The notes under the pieces are model-generated. The model did no database searches. It saw only the letters and a program-made list of their open reading frames with translations, and was not told the DNA's origin. Shown one piece after another: positions 52,344 to 60,020 of a stretch of DNA of 64,000 nucleotides. The stretch is from Saprospiraceae bacterium UBA2329 (GTDB taxonomy: Bacteria; Bacteroidota; Bacteroidia; Chitinophagales; Saprospiraceae), in contig DDUV01000010.1 of the NCBI GenBank assembly GCA_002344975.1, positions 1 through 64,000 on the forward strand. The letters run 5' to 3'. Every line of letters starts with the position of its first letter. Position 1 is the first letter of the stretch. The translations under genes and the position numbers were made by a program.

Positions 52344-52447
52344 AAAAAAAGGTGTGAGCGAACACATCGCACCGCTCAACCTGCCTACCCTTGCTGCGTT
52401 TCCGCCCTGGGGGGATTCGGAGGGAGCTGGTCGTGTGCCGCTCACGG
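52344..52447 (-). ncRNA. ffs: Signal recognition particle RNA (small bacterial type)
   Basis: The minus strand carries the SRP domain IV hairpin: AGGGCGGAAACGCAGCAAGGGTA with the GGAA tetraloop and the AGCA internal loop, given here only as key elements (about 52385-52410). The 5' end (GTGAGCGGCACAC, near 52444) pairs with the 3' end (GTGTTCGCTCAC, near 52353) to make the long closing helix. Seven T residues follow at 52350-52344. An ACCTTTG box precedes the 5' end. The RNA of about 100 nt targets membrane proteins with Ffh. Ends are approximate. Confidence 0.9.
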
Positions 52448-52534
52448 GCGCAAAGGTGAATCATTTTTTTGGGATGCGCAAGAAAAAATGAAAAATGATT
52501 CCCTCAGGCTTTTTTCATTTCTACCTTGTTTAAT

Positions 52535-52573
52535 TCAAGGATTTTTATGAATGTTTGTCTGTAAAATCCTTGA
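52535..52573 (+). promoter_or_regulatory. Inverted repeat before the aldose epimerase start
   Basis: TCAAGGATTTT (52535-52545) and AAAATCCTTGA (52563-52573) are perfect complements separated by 17 nt. The right arm ends 3 nt before the ATG. A TACCTTG box at 52522-52528 would start the transcript at the left arm, so the arms may form a hairpin that hides the start codon, or a repressor site. Confidence 0.6.
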
Positions 52574-52576
52574 GCC

Positions 52577-53515
52577 ATGTTTCAACATACCATAGAACCA
52601 TTTGGCGTTTTCCAAAAACACGTCATCAGCAGCCCCGACGGCGCGCACCGCTTGGCTTTTGTACCCGGACACGGCGCCTGCCTGCTCGAACTGCAACTGC
52701 ACGGCGTACCGGTATTGGACGGCTACGACACGCCGGAAGCCATGATAGAAAACAAATACGGCAAAAACATCGTGCTGTATCCGTTTCCCAACCGCCTGAA
52801 AAACGGCCTCTATCACTGGCAAGGCAAAACCTACCAATTCGCCATCAACAATGCCGCTACCGGCAACGCCATACACGGCTTCGGCAGAGACCGGCCCATG
52901 CAGATAGCCCGCACCGACATCACCGCGGAGGGCGCTTCCATAACTTGTGTGCGCCACGAACCCGGCGATGAGGCCGCCTACCCTTTCATTTTTTCATTTT
53001 TTATTACTTTCAGTCTGCACACCGACGGCAGCTTCGAGATGGACATGAAAATACGCAACCACAGCGACACACCCATTCCGGCGGGCATCGGCTGGCATCC
53101 GTATTTCACATTGGCCGACAGCGTGGACGAAATGAGCCTGCAATTGCCGCCCTGCCGGAAGGTGGAAATTGACGAGACGATGATTCCCACCGGGCAACTG
53201 CTGCCGGAAGCGCGCTTTGAGCAACTTCAAACCATAGGCGAGCAGGTGATAGACAATTGCTTTGCACTATCGGGTGAGGAATCTGTGGCGGAGGTGCTGC
53301 TTTCGGGGCCGAGAGGTCGGCTTCGCTACCTGCAGGAAGCCGGGCCGGTCAAGTTCCGGTTTGTGCAGGTGTTCACGCCGCCGCACCGCCGCTCTATCTC
53401 CGTCGAACCGATGAGTTGCAATATAGATGCCTTCAACAACGGCATGGGCTTGTGGAACCTGGAGCAAGGCGAGGAGGCCGGCGCTGCGGTGCGTTTACGT
53501 TGGGAGTCAGCATGA
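52577..53515 (+). CDS. Aldose 1-epimerase-family protein
   Basis: The 312-aa protein has the galactose-mutarotase fold: FPNRLKNGLYHWQGK, the catalytic histidines in GNAIHGFGRD and AGIGWHPYFTL, and the catalytic Glu region SVEPMSCNIDAFNNG. It interconverts anomers of aldoses in sugar use. The sugar is not deducible. The 39-nt inverted repeat upstream suggests its own control. Confidence 0.92.
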   Translation: MFQHTIEPFGVFQKHVISSPDGAHRLAFVPGHGACLLELQLHGVPVLDGYDTPEAMIENKYGKNIVLYPFPNRLKNGLYHWQGKTYQFAINNAATGNAIHGFGRDRPMQIARTDITAEGASITCVRHEPGDEAAYPFIFSFFITFSLHTDGSFEMDMKIRNHSDTPIPAGIGWHPYFTLADSVDEMSLQLPPCRKVEIDETMIPTGQLLPEARFEQLQTIGEQVIDNCFALSGEESVAEVLLSGPRGRLRYLQEAGPVKFRFVQVFTPPHRRSISVEPMSCNIDAFNNGMGLWNLEQGEEAGAAVRLRWESA

Positions 53516-53584
53516 ATAACCGCGCCCACCGTGCGGGTACGTTCTCATTCTATTTATGATAGACGTCATCATTAAGCTGAATAT

Positions 53585-54307
53585 ATGCAGCATAAAAGGA
53601 AGCGAAGGTGGGTGGGGATGTTGTTTCTGGCAGCTATTTTGTCGGGAAGCTCCCCTCAATGGCTTCATGTCAACAAGAGCGAGAGCATAGCGAGTGGCAG
53701 CCCCGCCAATGGCCATCTGGAAAAAGGTTGGTTGACGCCATATCGCGGGAAAAATTTTAGGTACTTCAGTCCAATCAGTTATTGGCTGATGGGCAGCGGA
53801 TATACCCACTCTAAAGTACACCGTACATTGAAGGAATCTTATGCTGTGTGTGAGCGCACCTGCCCGGGCGCAGTGTTCAGACTGATGGAGTGTTCGCGAA
53901 AAAAAGGGGGAAAGATGCTAATTCACTACACGCACCGCAATGGGTTGAGCGTGGATTTCATGGTTCCGAAAACGCGCAAAGGGCGACAAACGAGGCGCTA
54001 CGACCATATCGGCGTGTGGCATTACCTATTGGAGTTTGATCCGGAGGGCAGACTCAGTTTTGACGCGGCTACGTCCATTGATTTTGAAAGTATGGCCCGG
54101 CACTTGCTGGCTTTGGACGATGCGGCCCGTGCGAACGGGTTGCGGATTCGCAAGGTCATTTTCAAACTCAACCTCAAAGACGATTTGTTCAAAACGCCTT
54201 CGGGGCGGCAACTTCAGCGAAGAAACATTTACTTTGCAAGACAATTGCCGAAAAGAGTGGACGACGTGCATGACGACCACTATCATGTTGATTTTGAAAT
54301 CCGATAA
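53585..54307 (+). CDS. Penicillin-insensitive murein endopeptidase-like (LAS fold) protein
   Basis: The 240-aa protein has a signal-like N-terminus (RRWVGMLFLAAILSGSSP) and zinc-ligand patterns HRNGLSVDFMVP and DDVHDDHYHVDFEI. These match the H-x6-D and HxH ligands of LAS metallopeptidases such as MepA, which cleave peptidoglycan cross-links. Overall identity to MepA cannot be judged by eye. The next gene starts 16 nt after its stop. Confidence 0.75.
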   Translation: MQHKRKRRWVGMLFLAAILSGSSPQWLHVNKSESIASGSPANGHLEKGWLTPYRGKNFRYFSPISYWLMGSGYTHSKVHRTLKESYAVCERTCPGAVFRLMECSRKKGGKMLIHYTHRNGLSVDFMVPKTRKGRQTRRYDHIGVWHYLLEFDPEGRLSFDAATSIDFESMARHLLALDDAARANGLRIRKVIFKLNLKDDLFKTPSGRQLQRRNIYFARQLPKRVDDVHDDHYHVDFEIR

Positions 54308-54323
54308 AACCATCCAACACATC

Positions 54324-54905
54324 ATGAAAAGCAATCAATGGTACGCATTAGCTTTTGCAGGTATGTGCGTGCTGTATCTCGCCATTCCGGTGCTGATGAT
54401 CCGGCAGCAAGAGGGCATTTTGAAAGAGGGCACTGTGTTTCGCTTCGCGCTGCAGCCCATAGACCCGCCGGATGCGTTCAGAGGCCGCTATCTGGAACTC
54501 AATTTCAATATGCCGGCCTTCCCGCCGCCGGGGAAGTTGGTGGAGTACAACCAAAAGGTATTCCTCACCGTGACGAAAGACTCCGCAGGCATGGGGCAAT
54601 TTGAAGCCTTGCATGCCGACCCGCCCCACGATACGCCCGATTATGTGGCGGCCCGCGTAGCCGGCACGAGCAGCCATGAGATACACTGTTTTGTACCTGA
54701 CGAGATGCGCCGTTTCTACCTGAACGAAGACCTGGCCCCCTTGGCCGACAAGTGGTACGCGGAACTGCTGAATCGGGACGACCGCCGGCAAGTGCCCGTC
54801 ACAGTGGATTTGCGCGTGCTGAAAGGCAAGGCGCTCATCGAGCAGTTGTATTTTGAGGGGGTGCCGGTGGCGGAGTATATACGGGGGAAGGAGCGGGAGG
54901 AGTAG
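54324..54905 (+). CDS. GDYXXLXY-type membrane-anchored protein
   Basis: The 193-aa protein has one N-terminal membrane segment (WYALAFAGMCVLYLAIPVLMI). Then comes the family signature in variant form, DPPDAFRGRYLELNF, where GDYxxLxY reads GRYLELNF. These proteins usually sit beside DUF2157/DUF4401 membrane proteins, which are absent here; function is unknown. It follows the peptidase gene closely. A block of 15-mer repeats begins directly after its stop. Confidence 0.8.
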   Translation: MKSNQWYALAFAGMCVLYLAIPVLMIRQQEGILKEGTVFRFALQPIDPPDAFRGRYLELNFNMPAFPPPGKLVEYNQKVFLTVTKDSAGMGQFEALHADPPHDTPDYVAARVAGTSSHEIHCFVPDEMRRFYLNEDLAPLADKWYAELLNRDDRRQVPVTVDLRVLKGKALIEQLYFEGVPVAEYIRGKEREE

Positions 54906-54914
54906 GCGGTTTTC

Positions 54915-55039
54915 AGGGGTGAGTGTGTGAGGGGTGAGTGTGTGAGGGGTGAGTGCCCTGCTTAGTGAAGGGGTGACTAACGGAGCTGAAACTTGCCGAG
55001 TCACCCCTTCACTACCCCCGAAACCTTGAACCCGTAACC
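54915..55039 (+). repeat. 15-mer repeats, 16-bp hairpin and heptads
   Basis: AGGGGTGAGTGTGTG occurs twice plus a partial copy (54915-54955). TAGTGAAGGGGTGACT (54963-54978) then pairs exactly with 54999-55014 across a 20-nt loop. CGAAACC, TTGAACC, CGTAACC heptads (55019-55039) close the gap. Confidence 0.8.
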
Positions 55040-55069
55040 AGCATTTTTAAAAATCTGCACATTACATAC

Positions 55070-55840
55070 ATGTTCTTCATCCTCTCCAAAGTTCTCGCCT
55101 TCACCATCAAGCCCGTCGTGTGGCTGTTGGCGCTGTTGGCTTATGCCTTGTTGACCAAGCACCCGCGCCGCAGTCGCCGGGCCATCATAGTGGCATTGTT
55201 GCTGTTGCTGCTCATGTCCAATCGCTGGATCAGCAATCAGGTCTTCCGGGTCTGGGAACCCGAAACCATCACCGCCGACCAGATCACCGAACCTTACGAC
55301 ATCGGTATTGTACTGGGCGGCTACTCCAATTTTTACATCGAACCCGGCCACGACCGCCACAATCTCAGCGAGCGCGGCAACCGCCTGACCAACGCGCTCG
55401 AACTCTATTTTTCGGGCAAAATCAAAAAAATCCTCCTCAGCGGCGGTTCGGGCAGGCTCTTGCAAGACGGTCCCAGCGAGGCGGAAATGGTCTTCGCCCT
55501 GCTCGAACGTTGGGGCGTACCCGAATCAGACATCATCCTCGAACCCGACTCGAAAAACACCTGGGAAAACGCTGAATTTACCAACAACATCATCCAAACC
55601 CGCCACCCCGGCGCCTCCTGCCTGCTCATCACCTCTGCCTGGCACCTGCCCCGCGCACAAGCCTGCTTCCAAAAGGCAGGTCTGAACGCCACGCCCTTCG
55701 CAGTGGACTACATCTCGGAGGCCAATCGCTGGGATTTCGACCTGCTCCTCATGCCCGACAAACTCGGACTGTACAAGTGGGAACTGCTCATCAAAGAATG
55801 GATCGGTCTGTTGGCGTACCAAATGCAGGGGTATAATTGA
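55070..55840 (+). CDS. YdcF/SanA-like DUF218 protein
   Basis: The 256-aa protein has two N-terminal membrane segments and then the DUF218 domain: DIGIVLGGYSN, ERGNRLTNALELYFSGKIKKILLSGG (quoted in part), SEAEMVFALLERWGV, SKNTWENAEF and LITSAWHLPRA. The family is tied to envelope and peptidoglycan homeostasis and vancomycin resistance (SanA), but its reaction is unknown. It is convergent with the outer-membrane protein gene. Confidence 0.9.
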   Translation: MFFILSKVLAFTIKPVVWLLALLAYALLTKHPRRSRRAIIVALLLLLLMSNRWISNQVFRVWEPETITADQITEPYDIGIVLGGYSNFYIEPGHDRHNLSERGNRLTNALELYFSGKIKKILLSGGSGRLLQDGPSEAEMVFALLERWGVPESDIILEPDSKNTWENAEFTNNIIQTRHPGASCLLITSAWHLPRAQACFQKAGLNATPFAVDYISEANRWDFDLLLMPDKLGLYKWELLIKEWIGLLAYQMQGYN

Positions 55841-55861
55841 GAAGCATTCATCCCCTCCGGC

Positions 55862-57163
55862 TCAACTGGTTGATTTTCCTGTCTTTACTTCGAAACGGTA
55901 TGAAACCATTAAATAACTCCAGAGCGCCGGCTTGCTCACATCTCTTACTTTGGGGAGCAGGCCTGCCCGCTTCGGAGGAATCAGATAAGAAAAACCGTAG
56001 TTTATTTCCAGATTTTTAGAGGGTTTGTACTTGGCGGACAGGTCGTTCTCAAATCCCAGATAATTGTCGGAGCTTTGGCTCAAACGAGGATATTGGGTGA
56101 AGAATAAATGGATATCAGACCTTACAGAAAGCCGGGGATTAAAATTGTGTATAGCAAAGAGGTAAGGGTTGATTAATCCTTTTCCGCTTACATCTTCGGG
56201 AAAGCGGGTGAATAAATTCATATTCCCCATAAACTTCCATGCAACACCATAGAGTACGTCAAAGCTTCCTGTCAAGCGATTGTTTATTTGCGGATGATCG
56301 CCGCTCAGGATTTCCGCGCCCAGACGCAATACGGACTTGCCGGCAGTGATTCTGCATTCCGGTTGCAAATAGAAGGCATGAATTTGTTTCAATTGAGCAT
56401 TTTTTCCAAACTGGTAGTACCCATTCAAGGTGCCGTAGAAATCTCCTTTTTCCAACTCTATTCTGCCGCCGGTGGTGAATCGTGCATACCTTTCACTGAG
56501 CGAGGAATTTTTAAAAAAATCTACTGAATTCAATCCGGTAATGGTCATTAAAGCGTTGGGCCGATACTTGAAATGATGAATCAGCAAAGCCTCGTATTGA
56601 TGCGAAGATACCGGAGAATACCGGGGATCGAAATGCCGGGAATAATCGCGGGCTGCCAGAGCAAAAAGATCACTCGAGAAGCCTTTGTTTTTGTACATCA
56701 TTCGCAAGCCCTCGTGCGATCTGCCCTGTTGTGCCCAGGGCGCATCTGAAAAAATACGGCCGTTGTCTAAAGACACGCCCTGACGCCCGATTCTGAACGA
56801 CAGGTTATCATTCAACCGAGATTCAACGTACAACTCATACGCTCCAATATTTGCAACAGAAGAAGGTGTTCCTGATTTTGCCCACAGGTGAATTTCTTGA
56901 AAGGCAGCGAGCATCGTTGTTTTTCCTCGAATATAGTTGAGGGTAATTCGATTTCTTTGGCTGATGTGAAAATCGGGAAGGAGCGTATCGTTCGCAGAAA
57001 AGATGTAGTTGTCCCGGAATTCCGCACGCGGTCTTATTTCTATATCTATCCAAAATTTAGGTAATCCCGAAGAATCGGAACTTTGGGAAAAAGTCCAATG
57101 ACAAATGCCGCACAGCAACACAACTGCACACATTATCCTATTGCTGCCGCAACATTTAGTCAT
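55862..57163 (-). CDS. Alginate-export-like outer-membrane barrel protein
   Basis: The 433-aa product has a signal peptide (VVLLCGICHWTFSQ) and a beta-rich sequence. Its segments are typical of the AlgE-like barrel family: FWIDIEIRPRAEFRDNY, LSFRIGRQGVSLDNGRIFSD, GLRMMYKN and the C-terminal strand LMVSYRFEVKTG. It is 21 nt downstream of the TonB-dependent receptor gene, so both are probably one operon for uptake or export of an unknown compound. Confidence 0.8.
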   Translation of the reverse strand: MTKCCGSNRIMCAVVLLCGICHWTFSQSSDSSGLPKFWIDIEIRPRAEFRDNYIFSANDTLLPDFHISQRNRITLNYIRGKTTMLAAFQEIHLWAKSGTPSSVANIGAYELYVESRLNDNLSFRIGRQGVSLDNGRIFSDAPWAQQGRSHEGLRMMYKNKGFSSDLFALAARDYSRHFDPRYSPVSSHQYEALLIHHFKYRPNALMTITGLNSVDFFKNSSLSERYARFTTGGRIELEKGDFYGTLNGYYQFGKNAQLKQIHAFYLQPECRITAGKSVLRLGAEILSGDHPQINNRLTGSFDVLYGVAWKFMGNMNLFTRFPEDVSGKGLINPYLFAIHNFNPRLSVRSDIHLFFTQYPRLSQSSDNYLGFENDLSAKYKPSKNLEINYGFSYLIPPKRAGLLPKVRDVSKPALWSYLMVSYRFEVKTGKSTS

Positions 57164-57184
57164 TGGACATCAAGCTGGTGCGAA

Positions 57185-59737
57185 TCAAAGCAGGTTGTAT
57201 CTCAGTGTCACCCCAAAGGTTCTGGGGTCTCCGAGTACCGCTGCATAATGCCCTGCATTGCCCGCTCCCGGCAACAATTGCTCAAAGTAGTTTTGATTGA
57301 GCAAATTTCGGCTCCAGACAAACAAAGAAAATCCTTCAAAAGCGCGAAACCCAATCCGGGCATTCAGCAGCGCATAGCCGTCCACCACCAAATACGCAGA
57401 CGGCGACGGGCTGGATGAAAACGATGAGCGGTAATAGGTATCCGCTCCCATAAAATACTCGCCTTTCTGACCAATGAGATTGCCTTTTACGGTCGCCTCC
57501 GCATTCAGAGAGAAGGACCATTTGGAAATACCAGGCAGATCGCCGCCTGAAATATCTTTGAACGTTGGCCCGCCCGTTTCTTCAAGTGGCGGCGGCGCAT
57601 TCGTGAACGACACATATTTGCCGTTGGTATAGCTCAGCGCTCCCGACAAAGAGAGGTACCGCGGCAGGCGGTAGCTCGCGTCAAGTTCCACACCGAAAAC
57701 CCGCACGCGTTCGGCATTGGACAAGTAACCTCTGTTCACGGCGAGGTCGGCAGTTTGCACCAATGTCTGATAATCCTGTATTTCTGTGTTGTACAGCGTC
57801 AGGTTCAGTATGGAACGGTTTACAGGCTGCGTTTTCAGCCCCAGTTCATAGTGTTGTACTTGTTCGGGGCGTATTACAGCCAGTTCTGTCAGCGGCTGCC
57901 CGCCGGCGCTTGGCAACCCGCCGAGGTTCAGTCCGACCGGTTTGAAACCAAGTGCATAGGTTGCAAAAATCCTGGCTTTTTTGTGCGCCTCAAACGCGGC
58001 GGTAATCTGGCCAGAGAGATTGGCTTTGTCAACTTCCGCATCAAAAGCCTGATTGCTGTAAACAGATCGTTGCAGGGCAATCAGTGCAGGGTCGGCGGTT
58101 TGCAGTCCGCCATAAATTTCCCTGCGGAAGTTCACTTCTTTCTGATCGTAATTGAGTCGTATTCCCGGCAGGATGCTTAGTTTGGGAAGCACTTTCCAGT
58201 CAATTTGACCAAATACCGCGCCACTGAAATTTCTGAACGAAGGATAGGTTTTGATGCCGTAGCCTTCCAGCAGGCCCTCTGTTTGCCATAGTGGGCTGGA
58301 AGAACTTTGAGAAAATCTCCACTGATCCCTGCCCGCTTCTTCCGTGTGCGCGCCGTCGGCATCCAGAGTTTGGTAAAAAGCAAATACGCCGAACACTCCG
58401 CTCAGCTTTTTCCCAAAGTCGCCGGCATACCTGATTTCCTGAGAAAACTGCTGGTGTATGGAGGGTGCCTGCGATAACCTCAACCCCTGCAAGCCCGTAA
58501 AATCTCGGTCGTTGGACGGGTCCCAGTTCCAGTAGCGCCATGCAGAAGTGGCGGTCAGTTGGCCCTTGCCCAATTTTACATCTGCGTTGAGGGAGATGCC
58601 GCCCATGTCTTGCCCCGATCTCCAGGGCGTATCATGGTCAATGATCCGGTCATACGGGTTGCGGCTGGGCAACTCATATTCGAGATCGGCGATAATGCTT
58701 TCAAATTGGCGGTAGGCGGCACGCCGGGTGGGCGCTACACCTGCAAATACCTGCGCATAGCCGTCGGGGCGTTGGCGGGTATGGTCAATGGCCAGTAAAA
58801 TATCCACGTTTTTGCCCGGCTTGTAAAGCAACTGCCCTCTTACTCCTAAGTTGTTGAGTGTGTTTACGTTCTTTTGAGTGGCTACATTGTAAATGACGCC
58901 GTCGCGGTATGTGCCGCTGAAAGACAATCTGGCGGCAATTTTCTCTTTCAATACCGGTCCGGTCACCGAGCTTTTGGCCTGAATGAAGCCATAATTGCCG
59001 TAGCTGAGTTCAAAATTGGCGCCCACATCGAAAGAGGGCCTTCGCGTAGTAATGTTGAAAGTACCGGCTGTTGTGTTTTTACCGAAAAGCGTTCCCTGTG
59101 GCCCGCGCAATACCTCGATCTGCTCTATATCAATAAAATCAATGGTGGTGGCTGCGGGACGGGCGTAATAAACGCCGTCCACATAAAAGCCCACTCCGGG
59201 GTCAATGCCGTCGTTGGTAAGCCCGAAAGTAGAACCTAAACCCCGAATGTTGATGGTCGTATTCCGTGGGTTGGAAGAGTATAATTGAACAGACGGCGCC
59301 AGCTCTTTGACGCGGTTCACATTAAAGGAACCGGAGTTATCTATTTGCGACGCACCCAAAACCGTGATGGGAATGGGTATCTCCTGCACTTCTTCTTTCC
59401 GGCGTCTGGAGGTAACAACGACTTCCATCAAGTTAGAGCCGGCCGGCCGCAAGCTGATATTGAGCGGGCGATTGCTTTCGATCAGCAGTTCCTGCTTTTC
59501 ATACCCGATGTATGAGAACTGGAGCGTTACCGGAAATTTACCGGAATAGGGTATCTCGAAAGTGCCTTCTAAACTTGTGGAGACGCCGGTAATGGTTCCT
59601 TTAATGAGTACGGAGGCTCCAACAAGCGGCTCTTTAGTAGATGCGTCCGTCAATTTCCCCTGAATCACGGGCTGTGCAGTCAGGCCCATCCAGGCGCCCA
59701 ACAAAAAAATGAGCATTATAAATAGTTGTTTTTCCAT
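57185..59737 (-). CDS. TonB-dependent outer-membrane receptor
   Basis: The 850-aa protein has a signal peptide (MEKQLFIMLIFLLGAWMGLTAQ) and a carboxypeptidase-regulatory-like domain (IQGKLTDASTKEPLVGASVLI, about 25-100). A plug with VVVTSRRRKEEVQEIPI and IEVLRGPQGTLFGKNTTAG, then a 22-strand barrel ending VTLRYNLL, complete it. It lacks the SusC-type long N-extension and there is no SusD partner, so it is more like siderophore or sulfur-compound receptors. ATG 59737 is used; the 16-aa extension to 59782 is not signal-like. An inverted repeat lies about 55-75 nt upstream. Confidence 0.94.
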   Translation of the reverse strand: MEKQLFIMLIFLLGAWMGLTAQPVIQGKLTDASTKEPLVGASVLIKGTITGVSTSLEGTFEIPYSGKFPVTLQFSYIGYEKQELLIESNRPLNISLRPAGSNLMEVVVTSRRRKEEVQEIPIPITVLGASQIDNSGSFNVNRVKELAPSVQLYSSNPRNTTINIRGLGSTFGLTNDGIDPGVGFYVDGVYYARPAATTIDFIDIEQIEVLRGPQGTLFGKNTTAGTFNITTRRPSFDVGANFELSYGNYGFIQAKSSVTGPVLKEKIAARLSFSGTYRDGVIYNVATQKNVNTLNNLGVRGQLLYKPGKNVDILLAIDHTRQRPDGYAQVFAGVAPTRRAAYRQFESIIADLEYELPSRNPYDRIIDHDTPWRSGQDMGGISLNADVKLGKGQLTATSAWRYWNWDPSNDRDFTGLQGLRLSQAPSIHQQFSQEIRYAGDFGKKLSGVFGVFAFYQTLDADGAHTEEAGRDQWRFSQSSSSPLWQTEGLLEGYGIKTYPSFRNFSGAVFGQIDWKVLPKLSILPGIRLNYDQKEVNFRREIYGGLQTADPALIALQRSVYSNQAFDAEVDKANLSGQITAAFEAHKKARIFATYALGFKPVGLNLGGLPSAGGQPLTELAVIRPEQVQHYELGLKTQPVNRSILNLTLYNTEIQDYQTLVQTADLAVNRGYLSNAERVRVFGVELDASYRLPRYLSLSGALSYTNGKYVSFTNAPPPLEETGGPTFKDISGGDLPGISKWSFSLNAEATVKGNLIGQKGEYFMGADTYYRSSFSSSPSPSAYLVVDGYALLNARIGFRAFEGFSLFVWSRNLLNQNYFEQLLPGAGNAGHYAAVLGDPRTFGVTLRYNLL

Positions 59738-59791
59738 GAATTGCTTGTTTTGGTGTTCTGAAAATTTGAAAAGAAAATGCAAAAATAAGTA

Positions 59792-59812
59792 TTCCTATCG
59801 GATTTATAGGAA
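59792..59812 (-). promoter_or_regulatory. Operator-like inverted repeat upstream of the TonB receptor
   Basis: TTCCTAT and ATAGGAA are separated by 7 nt (CGGATTT). A perfect 7-7-7 site of this kind suits a dimeric regulator controlling uptake. The regulator is not in this window as far as I can tell. The rest of 59813-59986 shows nothing else. Confidence 0.5.
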
Positions 59813-59986
59813 ATATAATTACTACTTTTAAAAAAATTATACATCTTCACTCCCCGGCCAAAAAAATCTATTCATTTTTTCATTCTTGATGCGTTGAGAG
59901 GTCCGGCGGAGCACACGCTTTATACTTTCATAGGACACGGAGCCGACTATTCGCCAGCTTCTCCTCTTCTACCCACAATCTCTTTC

Positions 59987-59994
59987 TACATTTG
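59987..59994 (+). promoter_or_regulatory. -7 box of the type B T9SS gene
   Basis: TACATTTG is an exact TAnnTTTG match 27 nt before the ATG at 60021. No TTG element is clear. Confidence 0.45.
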
Positions 59995-60020
59995 CTTGTT
60001 TTTTATCTAAATGTTGCTTC

